Shown here piece after piece: positions 8,488-17,367 of a stretch of DNA of 64,000 bases. Position 1 is the stretch's first letter; every line of letters begins with the position of its first letter. Position numbers and translations under genes: made by a program. The DNA is taken from contig NZ_ML974128.1 of assembly GCF_004765815.2 (NCBI RefSeq), positions 1-64,000 on the forward strand. The letters run 5' to 3'. Origin of the DNA: Halorussus salinus (GTDB lineage: Archaea > Halobacteriota > Halobacteria > Halobacteriales > Haladaptataceae). The notes beneath the pieces are model-generated. The model did not search any database and had not been told where the DNA came from. It saw only the letters and a list, made by a program, of their open reading frames with translations.

Positions 8488-9042
8488 ATGACCGATTCGT
8501 CTCGCGGGACGCTCGACGACGGCCGAATCCGTCCCGAGCGAACGACTGCGGAGATGGACGGGGAGTTCGTCGTGTTCGTCATCGGGATGCGACTCAACCG
8601 ACTCTGGAAGGTTCACGAGTGGCTCCCGGTGGCGGCCGCGATGCCCCGGATGCTCCGGGAACTCGACGCCGACCCCGACTCCGGTCTCCTGCACCACGAG
8701 AGCCTGCTGGGGTGGCGACTCCTCGTCTCGATTCAGTACTGGGACTCCTTCGAGGAGCTTCGAGCCTACGCGCGGGACCTCGACAGCGAACACGTCCCGG
8801 CGTGGGCGTCGTACAACGAGTCGAACGCCGGAACCGGCGACGTGGGCATCTTCCACGAGACGTACGTGGTCGAGGCCGACGACCACGAGAGCGTCTACAA
8901 CAACATGCCCCGGTTCGGTCTCGGGGCGGCCGGACGGCTCCGCCGGGCCGACGGCGAGGTCGAAACCGCGGGCAAGCGACTCGGGGTGGCCGACGACGAC
9001 CTGCTGGTCGGCGACGACGGGCGCGTCGAGCGCGACCGATAG
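8488..9042 (+). CDS. DUF4188 family (monooxygenase-like) protein
   Basis: A 184-residue protein with the DUF4188 pattern. An N-terminal RIRPERTTAEMDGEFVVFVI leads into GMRLNRLWKVHEWLPV, followed by LLHHESLLGWRLLVSIQYW and a region ending FHETYVVEADDHESVYNNMP. The fold is a ferredoxin-like alpha/beta barrel related to small haem or flavin monooxygenases; the reaction is unknown. The R-x-x-P-x-R-x-T-A element near the N terminus supports the start at 8488. It is the likely target of the neighbouring bat-type regulator. Confidence 0.75.
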   Translation: MTDSSRGTLDDGRIRPERTTAEMDGEFVVFVIGMRLNRLWKVHEWLPVAAAMPRMLRELDADPDSGLLHHESLLGWRLLVSIQYWDSFEELRAYARDLDSEHVPAWASYNESNAGTGDVGIFHETYVVEADDHESVYNNMPRFGLGAAGRLRRADGEVETAGKRLGVADDDLLVGDDGRVERDR

Positions 9043-9120
9043 CCGTCGCTCTCGGCGGCCCTCCTCGGCGGTAAGGCGGACGAGATACGCGAACGGGAGA
9101 GACGCGCCGGGCGACGAGCC

Positions 9121-9780
9121 TCAGGCGCTACAGATGCGGTGGAGGTCGTCGAGACACTCGATGTCCCACGTCGGCCAGACGTTCAACTCCCAGTTCGTGC
9201 GGTGGGGTCGCCGGATGAACGCCGAGTCGATGCCCGCGTTCTCGGCGGCCCGGATGTCGGACTCGTTGTCGCCGACGAACAGCGCCGAGTCGGCGTCCAA
9301 GTCCGCCAGCGCGCGGTCGATGTAGTGGGAGTTCGGTTTGCGCCGGTCGAGGCTCTCGATTGTCGCCTCGCGGCCGTACGCGGTGTCGAACATGTGGCCG
9401 ACCTCGAAGTGGTCGATGAGGAAGTCCACCGTCTCCTGCTGGTTCGAGGAGACGATACCCATCGAGGCGTCCAAGTCGGCGAGGGTGTGAATGTCTTCGT
9501 AGGGCGTCTTGCGCCCCTCGCGGGCCTCCATCTGTTGGGCGCGCGAGGAGGTACTGTCGAGGGCTTTCCAGAACGTCGTCGGCGTGAGACCGTACTCGGT
9601 GCAGATCTCGTCCACACGGCTGGGAGTCGCCCCAACTGTCATGTCGTCCACGTGGTCGGGGTCCGGGTCGGTCACGTCGAACTTCTCGAACGTCTTCAGG
9701 GTCGCGTCCCTGAGAACGTCGAAGCTCGTGCGACCGACGAGGACACCGTCGTTGTCGAAGACGACGGTATCGTACGTCAT
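9121..9780 (-). CDS. HAD-superfamily hydrolase (phosphoglycolate phosphatase-like)
   Basis: A 219-residue HAD phosphatase. Motif I is VVFDNDGVLVG (nucleophile Asp in FDNDG). Motif II is MGIVSSNQQ, motif III Lys lies in SLDRRKPNSHYIDRAL, and motif IV is ALFVGDNESDIRAAE. A helical cap domain lies between motifs I and II. Members act on small phosphate esters such as phosphoglycolate; the substrate is not decidable. It is the first gene downstream of the ribosomal operon, separated from uL15 by a T-rich stretch, so it is probably expressed on its own. Confidence 0.85.
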   Translation of the reverse strand: MTYDTVVFDNDGVLVGRTSFDVLRDATLKTFEKFDVTDPDPDHVDDMTVGATPSRVDEICTEYGLTPTTFWKALDSTSSRAQQMEAREGRKTPYEDIHTLADLDASMGIVSSNQQETVDFLIDHFEVGHMFDTAYGREATIESLDRRKPNSHYIDRALADLDADSALFVGDNESDIRAAENAGIDSAFIRRPHRTNWELNVWPTWDIECLDDLHRICSA

Positions 9781-9857
9781 AGTCCGTATTGAAGAGGGGG
9801 CCTGATAAGCGTTTCACTCGGGCGGCTCCCTACCGTCGGCTCGCGGACGGGGAGTGG

Positions 9858-9882
9858 CCAAAAGAACGAAAACGAAAATCCG
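9858..9882 (-). terminator. T-rich terminator after uL15
   Basis: Read on the minus strand the region gives gattttcgttttcgttcttt, just past the uL15 stop at 9898. Archaeal transcription often ends at such T-runs without a hairpin. It is the first T-rich tract after 24 closely packed genes. Confidence 0.55.
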
Positions 9883-9897
9883 CGTGGAAAACTGCGA

Positions 9898-10386
9898 CTA
9901 CTCGTCGTCGGCGTCGTCTGCGTCCTGCTCTTCGTCGGCTTCCTCGGCGCGGTCGCTGAGGAGGGCGTCGCCGCCTTCCTCCTCGATGAGTTCGACCGCG
10001 CTCGCGGAGAAGGCGTCGGCGGTGACTTCGAGCTGGTTGCGGACCTGTCCGTCGCCCAGCACCTTCACGGCGTCGGCGTCCCAGCCGTCCTCGACCACGT
10101 CGCGGGCGTCGAGGCGGTAGCCGAAGTCGGTCTCCTCGGCGTCGCCGTCGGCGGCCAGCAGGGCCGCGTCCTCGTCCAACTTCTGGACGGTGACGGTCAG
10201 AACCTCGTCTTTGACCTTGTCCGGCCGGGAGAAGCCGTGCTTGCCGAGCGGTTCGTAGTTGTGGAACTCGTGTTTGGCGCGACCCGCGCGTCCGCGTCCG
10301 CCGCGGTGACCGGCACCGCGCCGATTCTTGTGACTACCGCCGCCGTGCGTGCGGGAGCCGCGCTGTCGTCGTTTCTTGTCCGTCAT
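9898..10386 (-). CDS. rpl15: 50S ribosomal protein uL15
   Basis: A 162-residue protein starting MTDKKRRQRGSRTHGGGSHK, with the Gly/Arg-rich N-terminal extension (RRGAGHRGGRGRAGRAKHEF) that enters 23S rRNA. It has a very acidic C-terminal tail. The ATG at 10386 follows the uL30 stop by 2 nt; the longer open frame upstream is not coding. Last gene of the operon; secY, its usual follower, is absent here. Confidence 0.96.
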   Translation of the reverse strand: MTDKKRRQRGSRTHGGGSHKNRRGAGHRGGRGRAGRAKHEFHNYEPLGKHGFSRPDKVKDEVLTVTVQKLDEDAALLAADGDAEETDFGYRLDARDVVEDGWDADAVKVLGDGQVRNQLEVTADAFSASAVELIEEEGGDALLSDRAEEADEEQDADDADDE

Positions 10387-10388
10387 GG

Positions 10389-10853
10389 TTATCGCATCGC
10401 CTTCAGGAGCGAGTCGATTTGGTCGGTGTCGTGCTTGCCGAGCTGCCCGCCCTCCTTGGTCGGGTGCTTGATGCCGTCGTGACCGCCCCGCGGCGGGTGC
10501 AGCCGGAGGACCGGGGAGAGACCCTGCTCGCGCAGCGTCGTCTCCTCGTCCAGCAGCGCACTCGCGAGGTCGCTCACGTCGTCGTAGTCGGTCTCGTCGG
10601 CGACCCACTCGTCGTCGATTTGGGCGTCGCCCTCCTCGGGTTCGGCGCGCTTTTCGAGGACGGTCTCCAGCACGTCTTGGCTGGGCTCGCCGTACGCGGT
10701 GTAGTCGTTGACCTTCGAGACCATGCCGCGGTAGGCGTCGGTGTCCGGGACGAGCGTGCAGTGGTTGACGCGGTGCAGGTTCAGCATCTCCAGCGTGTCC
10801 TGCGTCGAGCCGGTCATGTCTACCTCGCCGCGAATCTGAACGACTGCCTTCAT
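10389..10853 (-). CDS. rpl30: 50S ribosomal protein uL30
   Basis: A 154-residue archaeal-length uL30. It starts [15 protein letters not shown], then LEMLNLHRVNHCTLVP, and ends in the archaeal RLHPPRGGHDGIKH and PTKEGGQLGKH segments. Its ATG shares one base with the uS5 stop (TGATG), so the two are translationally coupled. The upstream extension of the frame is not coding. Confidence 0.96.
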   Translation of the reverse strand: MKAVVQIRGEVDMTGSTQDTLEMLNLHRVNHCTLVPDTDAYRGMVSKVNDYTAYGEPSQDVLETVLEKRAEPEEGDAQIDDEWVADETDYDDVSDLASALLDEETTLREQGLSPVLRLHPPRGGHDGIKHPTKEGGQLGKHDTDQIDSLLKAMR

Positions 10854-11497
10854 CACTCGGCCACCTCCTCGCTGTAGTCGGTGCGGCCGCGCGGGCCGCG
10901 GGATTCGGCGGCGTTCTCCAAGGCGTTGTAGGTCGCCTTCGCGAGGTTGAGCGTCGTCCGGGTGTTGCCGTGGCTCTTGGTCCACGCGTTCTCGACGCCG
11001 CCCAGTTCGAGAATCTTACGGACGGTGTCGGTCGCGGCGAGACCGAGGCCGGTCGGGGCCGGAATCAGTTCGACCTCGACGCTGCCAGCCTTACCTTTCG
11101 TCCGGCGTGCCAGCGAGTGGGGTCGTTCGCTTCGGTCCTCCCACGACCCCGCGCCGCGGTTGACCTGAATCATGTTCAGCTTCGCGATGTCGATGGCCTT
11201 CTGGATGGCACCGCCGACCTGATCGTCGCGGCCTTCGGCGTAGCCGACGTAGCCGTCGCGGTTGCCGATGGCGACGACACAGCGGAACTTCACGCGGCGA
11301 CCGGAGTCGGTCATGCGCTGGACCATGTTGATGTCCAGCACCTCGTCCTCCAGTCCCGGCAGGAGCTGGTCGACCAGTTCCGGCTCCTTCAGCGGGAGTC
11401 CGGAGTTGAGGGCGTCCTCCATCGTGTCGATGTCGCCCTCGGCGACTTTTCGGCCGAGACGGGTCTGGGGTTCCCAGCCGTCGTGGTTAGCACACAT
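10853..11497 (-). CDS. rps5: 30S ribosomal protein uS5
   Basis: A 214-residue protein. The S5 N-terminal RNA-binding core is visible ([20 protein letters not shown] and [16 protein letters not shown]), and the C-terminal domain contains [19 protein letters not shown]. It helps form the mRNA entry and decoding region. Start [18 protein letters not shown] is as expected for haloarchaea and lies 3 nt after uL18. Confidence 0.97.
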   Translation of the reverse strand: MCANHDGWEPQTRLGRKVAEGDIDTMEDALNSGLPLKEPELVDQLLPGLEDEVLDINMVQRMTDSGRRVKFRCVVAIGNRDGYVGYAEGRDDQVGGAIQKAIDIAKLNMIQVNRGAGSWEDRSERPHSLARRTKGKAGSVEVELIPAPTGLGLAATDTVRKILELGGVENAWTKSHGNTRTTLNLAKATYNALENAAESRGPRGRTDYSEEVAE

Positions 11498-11500
11498 ACG

Positions 11501-12052
11501 TTAGTCCTCCATAAGCGTCTCTCGCACTTCGTCGAAGTGCTCGGGTAGTTCGGTGGCGTCGAAGTCCCCGCTGTACAGCGGTTCGTCCAACTGCTCGGCG
11601 TACTCGGCGATGTGCTCGCCGCGGTTGCGCGGCCAGTCGGCCAGCACGCTGTCGTTGTGAGGGATTTCGAGGCCAGCGTCGATTGCGCCTTCCTGTACTG
11701 CGAACACTTTGCCGCCGGGGGTCGCGGTGTTGAGCCCGATGTCGAGGACGGCCTCCTCGTATCCGGCGTCGAGTGCGCGCTTTCCGGCCAGCAGCCCCGT
11801 CAAGTACGCGCTGGGGAGGTTGCCCGTGGGGGCTTCCCAGCCGTACTCTTCGAGGTCGCCGGAGTACGCACTCACGACCGTCTCGTCGCCGTCGGGACCC
11901 ATCGTGACCAGCTGCGCCCTGACGTGCTTGTTGCTCTTGCGAGCGACCAGCCGGGGCTTGCCCGATTTCAGCAGGCGCAACCTTTGATGGTAGTCAGTCC
12001 GGACCTCGCGGCGACGGCGCATCGGCACCGTGTATCGTGGTCCTGTTGCCAT
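11501..12052 (-). CDS. rpl18: 50S ribosomal protein uL18
   Basis: A 183-residue archaeal uL18, which binds 5S rRNA. Key segments are YTVPMRRRREVRTDYHQRLR, SGKPRLVARKSNKHVRAQLV and PSAYLTGLLAGKRALDAGYE. The acidic C terminus (DEPLYSGDFDATELPEHFDE) is a halophilic feature. It starts 2 nt after eL19. Confidence 0.97.
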   Translation of the reverse strand: MATGPRYTVPMRRRREVRTDYHQRLRLLKSGKPRLVARKSNKHVRAQLVTMGPDGDETVVSAYSGDLEEYGWEAPTGNLPSAYLTGLLAGKRALDAGYEEAVLDIGLNTATPGGKVFAVQEGAIDAGLEIPHNDSVLADWPRNRGEHIAEYAEQLDEPLYSGDFDATELPEHFDEVRETLMED

Positions 12053-12054
12053 TG

Positions 12055-12495
12055 TTAGTAGTTACTCTCGATGTAGTTGAGCAGGTACTGGACGCTGCGG
12101 AACTCCCCGCCCTTGGCTTTGTCGTACAGGTCGCGGTACTGCGACTGCGTGATTTCGCCTTCGGCGCGGAGTTCGCGGAGCTTCGTTCGCTGCGCGCGGA
12201 TCGTCTGCTGCCACTGTTCTTTCTGCTGCTGGCGACCGCCGGACTTCCCTTTGCGGGTGCCAGCGCCGGTCTGGTGACCGTAGTCGCGTTTGGCCTTGCG
12301 CTTGCGGGCGCGGCCACGCGAGTTGCCCTTCGTGTCTTTCGCTTTGATGGACCCCTCGTCGACGAGTTCGCGGATGTCTTCGCGGGTAATCGCCTCCGCG
12401 ATGGCTCCCTGCGCTTCGGGGTCGAACCAGACGCGGTTCTCGCCCACGTCGAGAACGTCCGAGGCGAGTCGCTTCTGTGCGCTCAGGTCGCTCAT
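12055..12495 (-). CDS. rpl19e: 50S ribosomal protein eL19
   Basis: A 146-residue protein shared by archaea and eukaryotes. It begins [20 protein letters not shown], with the helical N-terminal part and a basic middle ([20 protein letters not shown]) that contacts rRNA. Its ATG overlaps the eL32 stop by 4 bp. Confidence 0.97.
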   Translation of the reverse strand: MSDLSAQKRLASDVLDVGENRVWFDPEAQGAIAEAITREDIRELVDEGSIKAKDTKGNSRGRARKRKAKRDYGHQTGAGTRKGKSGGRQQQKEQWQQTIRAQRTKLRELRAEGEITQSQYRDLYDKAKGGEFRSVQYLLNYIESNY

Positions 12496-13208
12496 TGGTC
12501 AACCTCCACTTCGACGTAGGTCGGGTTCAGGACGCGGATGCCCTGTTCTTCTGCCTGTTCTTCGATGCGCTCGCGCTTGCGAGCGCCGACCTTCGAGGCG
12601 ATGCGGACCGCTTCCGTGTCGCCGTCGACGCCTTCGAGGTCGTCGGTGTTGTGGACGTGGACCTCCTCGAAGCCGCTCGGGTGCTTGCCGCGCACCTCGG
12701 TCGGCGTCCGGAAGCCAGCCTGCACCGTGTCGCCTTTGCCCTTGATGCCGCGGCGCTGCTTGCTGAGCTTGCCGCGCGGGCGTCGCCACGAGGTCGGCGT
12801 CCGCTTCTTCTTGTGGTAATCCTGCCGGTTGAACTGCGGCTTGCCGACGCGCTTGCGCTGCGTGAGGAGTTCCTCCTCGCGCTCGCTGAGGTCGGGCGTC
12901 TTCTCGACCAGCCCGCGGGGCTGAAGCTCGGTCTCGACCTCCTCGTCGGTCTCGGCTTCCGACTCCTCGGGCTCGTCCTCTTCGATCTCGGCCTCGGTCT
13001 CCTCTTCGACTTCGAGACCGCCCACGTCCGCCTTGATACGGGCGGCGAGGGCGTTCCCGATGCCTTCGACCTCCGCGAGGTCGTCCTGACTCGCGGCCTT
13101 CACGTCCTGTACCGACTCGAAGCCTGCCTCGCGGAGCGCGTCGGCCTTACTCGGGCCGACCCCGCTTACGTCTTCGAGCGATTGGGGTTCGTCTTCTTCG
13201 TCTGCCAT
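12492..13208 (-). CDS. rpl32e: 50S ribosomal protein eL32 with helix-hairpin-helix N-terminal extension
   Basis: A 238-residue protein, about 100 longer than the basic eL32. Residues 1-55 form helix-hairpin-helix repeats ([20 protein letters not shown] and [16 protein letters not shown]). They are joined by an acidic linker to the eL32 domain ([20 protein letters not shown] and onward to [12 protein letters not shown]). The extension is a known trait of haloarchaeal eL32; its role is unclear. Confidence 0.96.
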   Translation of the reverse strand: MADEEDEPQSLEDVSGVGPSKADALREAGFESVQDVKAASQDDLAEVEGIGNALAARIKADVGGLEVEEETEAEIEEDEPEESEAETDEEVETELQPRGLVEKTPDLSEREEELLTQRKRVGKPQFNRQDYHKKKRTPTSWRRPRGKLSKQRRGIKGKGDTVQAGFRTPTEVRGKHPSGFEEVHVHNTDDLEGVDGDTEAVRIASKVGARKRERIEEQAEEQGIRVLNPTYVEVEVDQ

Positions 13209-13211
13209 TCG

Positions 13212-13748
13212 TTAGACACCTCCAGTCTGGGGTTTCTCGGTGATGTAGACGCCGTCCTGGAAGACGCGAGTGTCCTTGTCCTGCACGCGGGTGAGCTGTT
13301 CGATGTCCGCGGCCGTCTGGCCAACGTCCTCGATGCTCGGCCCGCTCAGGTGGAGGACTTCGTCGTCCACGTCGACGCTCGTGTCGCCGTGAATCTCGGT
13401 CGTCCGGGGCGCTTTCTCTCCGAGGAAGTTCTCGATGACGACCTCGCCGTTCTCGGCGCGGACCTGCATCGGGAAGTGGGAGTAGAACACCTCCATGGTG
13501 TACTCCCAGCCCTCGGTCACGCCGTGGAACATGTTGCGAACGTGGCTCTCGAACGTGCCCACGGTCGCGTTCGTCTTGGCGTCGTCTGCTTCGCTTTCGA
13601 TGACCACGACACCCTCCTCGGCGCTCACGGACACGTCGGGGTACCAGAGCCGTCGCGTGACGGCACCCTCCGGCCCCTCGACGGTGAGTTCGAGGTGGTC
13701 CATCTCCGCGGTCACGTCGTCCGGGATTTCGAGTTCTGTTCGTGCCAT
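13212..13748 (-). CDS. rpl6: 50S ribosomal protein uL6
   Basis: A 178-residue protein with the two similar uL6 domains. Recognisable parts are LELTVEGPEGAVTRRLWYPD, VGTFESHVRNMFHGVTEGWE and the second-domain segment VVIENFLGEKAPRTTEIHGD. It sits near the sarcin-ricin loop and factor-binding site. It starts 2 nt after uS8. Confidence 0.97.
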   Translation of the reverse strand: MARTELEIPDDVTAEMDHLELTVEGPEGAVTRRLWYPDVSVSAEEGVVVIESEADDAKTNATVGTFESHVRNMFHGVTEGWEYTMEVFYSHFPMQVRAENGEVVIENFLGEKAPRTTEIHGDTSVDVDDEVLHLSGPSIEDVGQTAADIEQLTRVQDKDTRVFQDGVYITEKPQTGGV

Positions 13749-13750
13749 TG

Positions 13751-14143
13751 TTAGTAGACGTACGCGATGACCTGACCACCGACGCCCTGTTCGCGGGCCT
13801 CGTAGTGGCTCATGACGCCGCGGCTGGTCGTCACGACGAGCGCCCCGTAGTCACGGGCGGGGAGGAATCGCTTCTCCCACTTCTCGAACTCGTCGGACCC
13901 GGCGGAGTACCGGGGCTTGACCGCGCCGCACTCGTTGATGGCGCCTTTCAGTTCGACCTCGAACTGACCGGCTTTGCCGTCGTCGACGAACTCGAAGCCG
14001 TCGATGTACCCTCGGTCGTAGAAGACTTCGAGTACGCTGCCGATCTCGTTCGAGGCGGGCTGTACGTTGTGGTCCAAATGGCCGACGCTCTCGGCGTTGT
14101 CGATGCCCGAGAGCGCGTTAGCCAGCGGATCGTTTCCTGCCAT
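13751..14143 (-). CDS. rps8: 30S ribosomal protein uS8
   Basis: A 130-residue protein starting [20 protein letters not shown], with the conserved C-terminal rRNA-binding segment [20 protein letters not shown] and [20 protein letters not shown]. It binds 16S helix 21. The ATG at 14143 lies 2 nt after the uS14 stop; the upstream part of the open frame is not coding. Confidence 0.97.
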   Translation of the reverse strand: MAGNDPLANALSGIDNAESVGHLDHNVQPASNEIGSVLEVFYDRGYIDGFEFVDDGKAGQFEVELKGAINECGAVKPRYSAGSDEFEKWEKRFLPARDYGALVVTTSRGVMSHYEAREQGVGGQVIAYVY

Positions 14144-14145
14144 GA

Positions 14146-14328
14146 TTATCGATACTTCTTGAAGCCCATGCTTCGGGCGACCTCTCGGAAACACTGCCGA
14201 CACAGGTTGATGTCGTACTTGCCGACGAGACCCTGATTCCGACCGCAGCGCTGGCACTCGTCCGTCTGGCCGGTGCGCTTGGCCGCGTGTTCCCCTGTCG
14301 CCTCGGAGTCTATTTCGCTTTCACTCAT
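14146..14328 (-). CDS. rps14: 30S ribosomal protein uS14 (zinc-binding)
   Basis: A 60-residue zinc-ribbon protein. The four cysteines are in ECQRCGRN and NLCRQCFRE, and the protein ends in the conserved SMGFKKYR. The archaeal zinc-binding form is used. Its start overlaps the uL5 stop by 4 bp. Confidence 0.97.
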   Translation of the reverse strand: MSESEIDSEATGEHAAKRTGQTDECQRCGRNQGLVGKYDINLCRQCFREVARSMGFKKYR

Positions 14329-14849
14329 CGTTGCACCTCAACGTCGAAGTTCGATTCGAGGTACGCGATGGCGTCCTCGGCGTCCAGCTTGTGGCCCGAG
14401 GGAACCGACCGCGTGACCTTGTCGCGCTTGCTGATTCGGTAGCCCGGCCGAACGAGGTTGACCGTCACGTCGAGCCCGTAGATGCCGACGTTCGGGTCGT
14501 ACTCTTGGCTCGGGAACTCGGTGTGCTCCTCGACGCCGAAGCTGAAGTTCCCGGTCTCGTCGAACTGACGAGCCGCGATGTCCGACAGCGGCAGCGCCTT
14601 CTCGAGGAACTCGACCGCGTCGTCGTCACGGAGCGTGACCTTCGCACCGATGGGGTCGCCCTGACGGATGCCGAACTCGGGCTTGGTGGACTTCGCGAGC
14701 GTCCGGACGCTCTGCTGGCCCGTCACGCTCTCGAGGATGTCCTCGGCGTCCGCGAGTTCGCGGCCACCTTCGCCGACGCCCATGTGGACGACGATTTTCT
14801 CGACGGTGGGTTCGCGCATCTCGTGGAAATCGGCTTCTGCTTCGCTCAT
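14325..14849 (-). CDS. rpl5: 50S ribosomal protein uL5
   Basis: A 174-residue 5S rRNA-binding protein. It shows [20 protein letters not shown], then [34 protein letters not shown] and the archaeal [20 protein letters not shown]. Start and stop overlap the neighbouring genes by 4 bp each. Confidence 0.97.
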   Translation of the reverse strand: MSEAEADFHEMREPTVEKIVVHMGVGEGGRELADAEDILESVTGQQSVRTLAKSTKPEFGIRQGDPIGAKVTLRDDDAVEFLEKALPLSDIAARQFDETGNFSFGVEEHTEFPSQEYDPNVGIYGLDVTVNLVRPGYRISKRDKVTRSVPSGHKLDAEDAIAYLESNFDVEVQR

Positions 14850-15544
14850 TCGTCATCACCCACGAACTTCTCGTCGATGACCACGACGTATTCCTCGACC
14901 GTCTCGAAGCTGCCGTCGTCGGTCTCGACCACGACGTTGTTCGAGCCACTACCGGGCGTGACCTGAATCTCGGTGACTTCACCGATGTCGCCCGCGTGCG
15001 AGCCGCGAACCGCGGTCACGAGACTCCCCTCCTCGTAGGGGAAGTGCGCGACGACTTCGCTGTCGTCGTTGCTGACGACGATGGAGTCGCCCGCGCTGTA
15101 CTCGTCGTCCTCGACGAGCAAGTTCTGCCCGTCGTGGAGGTTGAGCTGGGTGTGACCGCCCGAGACCTTCGTCTTGTCCTCGATTTTGCCGAGTTTGCTC
15201 TCGGCGGCGTCGGCGTCGATCTCGCTCAGCGCGAGCCGACCGCCCTCGTCGGGGAAGACGCGGTAGTACTCCTCGCGCTCGGTGAACGCGATGATGTCGA
15301 ACATCCCGATGGGTCGGTCCTCGGCGACGTTCTCGTCGCCGTTGACCAGCACGTTGCCTTGGTCGAGGGCGTACCGTGCTTCCTTCCGGGACTGGACGTA
15401 GCCCAGCACGTCCCGCAGCAGGATGATGAGGGGGACGCCGTCCTCGCCGTGCGGGCCGGAGTCGGCCTTCACGGTGAAGGTTTCGGTCTTGCGCTCGACC
15501 GGCCAAGACTTCGGAACTGAGAGTCGCTTCTGGTGTTTCGTCAT
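14846..15544 (-). CDS. rps4e: 30S ribosomal protein eS4
   Basis: A 232-residue protein. The eS4 layout is present: an N-terminal basic part ([20 protein letters not shown]), an S4-like RNA-binding segment ([20 protein letters not shown]), the central eS4 domain ([16 protein letters not shown]) and a C-terminal KOW motif ([20 protein letters not shown]). Start and stop overlap neighbours by 4 bp. Confidence 0.97.
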   Translation of the reverse strand: MTKHQKRLSVPKSWPVERKTETFTVKADSGPHGEDGVPLIILLRDVLGYVQSRKEARYALDQGNVLVNGDENVAEDRPIGMFDIIAFTEREEYYRVFPDEGGRLALSEIDADAAESKLGKIEDKTKVSGGHTQLNLHDGQNLLVEDDEYSAGDSIVVSNDDSEVVAHFPYEEGSLVTAVRGSHAGDIGEVTEIQVTPGSGSNNVVVETDDGSFETVEEYVVVIDEKFVGDDE

Positions 15545-15897
15545 TCGTTCTCACCTCGGAGGCGCTCCTCGCGCAGGTCGTCTTCGAGGTCGAGGTCGGT
15601 GACTTTGAGATTGCTCGCGTCGAGCGGCCGGGGCACTTCCTCGCCGTCGGCCTTCTCGACTGTCACGTCCTCGACGTGAACGACCGCGTCGCGGAGATCA
15701 ACGTCGATGACTTCGCCTTCCTCGCCAGCGAAGTCCCCGCGCATGACCTCGACGGTGTCGCCCGCGTTGACGCGGACGCTGCGGGAGTCGAACTCCTCGC
15801 GGAGGTCGTCGGCGAGCGTCGCCTTGACCTGCTCGTGTCGCTCGTGGAGCGAGGCGCGCTCGGTCTGGTTTCGTTGTTTGCGTGGTTGCTGAGTCAT
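15541..15897 (-). CDS. rpl24: 50S ribosomal protein uL24
   Basis: A 118-residue protein with the KOW motif [20 protein letters not shown] and the archaeal [20 protein letters not shown] segment. It is an early assembly protein of the large subunit. Its ATG overlaps the uL14 stop by 4 bp and its stop overlaps the eS4 start by 4 bp. Confidence 0.97.
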   Translation of the reverse strand: MTQQPRKQRNQTERASLHERHEQVKATLADDLREEFDSRSVRVNAGDTVEVMRGDFAGEEGEVIDVDLRDAVVHVEDVTVEKADGEEVPRPLDASNLKVTDLDLEDDLREERLRGENE

Positions 15898-16292
15898 ACT
15901 ATCATCGTAGCGGTACTCGCGATACTTCCGAACCGCTCTGCGACTTCCCGCGCGATGGGACCCTTGATTTCGGTCCCGCGGGGCTCCTCAACGTCGTCGA
16001 TGATGACGGCCGCGTTGTCTTCGAACTTGACGCGGGTGCCGTCGGGACGACGAATCGGCTGGCGCTGGCGGACGACGACGGCTTCCAGCACCTGTCGTCG
16101 CATCTCCGGGGTACCCTTCGTGACCGAGACGGTCACTTTGTCACCGATGCCCGCCTTCGGGTGGCGGCTCTTGGTGCCGGAGTAGCCGGAGACGCTGATG
16201 ACTTTGACCTCGCGTGCGCCCGTGTTGTCGGCGCAGTTGAGGAGCGAGCCCTTCGAGAGGCCCTGCGTCACGTCGGCTTTCAGGGCTTCCAT
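15894..16292 (-). CDS. rpl14: 50S ribosomal protein uL14
   Basis: A 132-residue protein starting [20 protein letters not shown]. The uL14 core is clear ([20 protein letters not shown], then [20 protein letters not shown]). It lies at the subunit interface near the factor-binding site. The ATG at 16292 shares a base with the uS17 stop (TAATG); the frame open to 16934 is a spurious extension. Confidence 0.97.
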   Translation of the reverse strand: MEALKADVTQGLSKGSLLNCADNTGAREVKVISVSGYSGTKSRHPKAGIGDKVTVSVTKGTPEMRRQVLEAVVVRQRQPIRRPDGTRVKFEDNAAVIIDDVEEPRGTEIKGPIAREVAERFGSIASTATMIV

Positions 16293-16669
16293 TATTCGTC
16301 GCCCTCCGTTTCGTCTTGCTGTTCGGTGCCGCCCGCGCCGAAGCTCCGCGTCGTCTCGAACTGCTCGACGACGACGTGGCTCTTGGTCTTCGAAAGCGGT
16401 CGGGTCTCTGCGATACGAACCGTGTCGCCGACTTCCAGTTCCATGCAGTCCGGGTGGTGTGCCGGGACTCGGGACCGGCGCTTCATGTACCGGTCGTACT
16501 TCGGAACCGGAACGTCGTACTCTCGTTCGACGATCACGGTCTTGTCCATGTCTGTGGAAGCGACCTCCCCTTCGAGCGTCTGACCGCGCACGGACAGCGT
16601 TCCGTGGAACGGACAGTTCTCGTCGGAGCAGGTCCCTTCCGGCTCTGATACGTTCAGTCCTGTTGCCAT
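16292..16669 (-). CDS. rps17: 30S ribosomal protein uS17
   Basis: A 125-residue archaeal uS17. It has the N-terminal [16 protein letters not shown] segment, the OB-fold core ([20 protein letters not shown], then [19 protein letters not shown]) and [20 protein letters not shown]. It overlaps the end of the RNase P subunit gene by 16 bp, which is unusual in this operon and suggests tight coupling. Confidence 0.96.
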   Translation of the reverse strand: MATGLNVSEPEGTCSDENCPFHGTLSVRGQTLEGEVASTDMDKTVIVEREYDVPVPKYDRYMKRRSRVPAHHPDCMELEVGDTVRIAETRPLSKTKSHVVVEQFETTRSFGAGGTEQQDETEGDE

Positions 16670-17133
16670 GTGGTTTCACCTGCGTTTTCGGTGCGTAGTT
16701 CGGGTCGTGAGAGCAGTCGCGCGCCATCCACCGTAACGTAGGCCACGCCCTCGCCACCGCCGGACGAGGTCCGACGAGCCTCCAAGTGCCCCTCGGAGGA
16801 GCAGCCAGACGAGGTCTGACGGCCCTCCGAACGTGGTTCGGAGACGGCATCAGACTGACCGGAGCGAACTCCGGCAGTTTCCGATGCAGGTTTGGACGCG
16901 GTCCCCGAGACCTTCCTGGTCTCGGCGGATTCATCTGTGAGCGCGAACTCGAATGTCGAGCCCTCTTTCGGCACCTGCCGCACCCGAGAGTCCGAGGCGA
17001 CGCTCAACGTGCCCTGCGTCTCGGCGACGACCCGGCCCTCGATTCCCACGAGGTCGGGGTTCGGCGCGTCGGCGACGCGGACGTGAAGTCCGTTGAGTTC
17101 GTGTCGCGTCAAGTTCTCGGGTGTAAGTGGCAT
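16654..17133 (-). CDS. rnp1: RNase P protein component 1 (Rpp29/Pop4)
   Basis: A 159-residue subunit of archaeal RNase P, which trims tRNA 5' leaders. The Rpp29 fold is split. Residues 1-70 give [40 protein letters not shown] and [12 protein letters not shown]; residues 126-146 give [17 protein letters not shown]. Between them lies a low-complexity Ser/Gly/Glu insertion of about 55 residues, where shorter Rpp29 proteins have a few. Its position between uL29 and uS17 is the normal archaeal one. Confidence 0.93.
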   Translation of the reverse strand: MPLTPENLTRHELNGLHVRVADAPNPDLVGIEGRVVAETQGTLSVASDSRVRQVPKEGSTFEFALTDESAETRKVSGTASKPASETAGVRSGQSDAVSEPRSEGRQTSSGCSSEGHLEARRTSSGGGEGVAYVTVDGARLLSRPELRTENAGETTWQQD

Positions 17134-17139
17134 GTTAGG

Positions 17140-17367
17140 TTATTCTGCCGCTGCTGCTTCGTCTTCGAGGTCGCCTTCCTCGCGCTGAATCGTCTTGATT
17201 CGCGCGATGGTGCGGCGAAGCTCCTTGAATCGGCCGGGGTCCTCCGGTGCGCCACCGGCGGCCTTCACGGCCTTCGCGTTGAGGAGTTCGGTTTCGAGGT
17301 CTTCCAGCTCCGACTCGCGCTCTGCGGGAGTCATGTCGCGGATCTCCTCGGTGTGAAGAATCGCCAT
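17140..17367 (-). CDS. rpl29: 50S ribosomal protein uL29
   Basis: A 75-residue two-helix protein starting [20 protein letters not shown], with [20 protein letters not shown] near the C terminus. It lies near the polypeptide exit tunnel. Its start shares one base with the uS3 stop. Confidence 0.97.
   Translation of the reverse strand: MAILHTEEIRDMTPAERESELEDLETELLNAKAVKAAGGAPEDPGRFKELRRTIARIKTIQREEGDLEDEAAAAE

Noticed and set aside
12477-13754. Long plus-strand frame opposite eL32 and uL6
   Set aside because: Shadow of the ribosomal genes; same reasoning, and it would be antisense to four essential genes.
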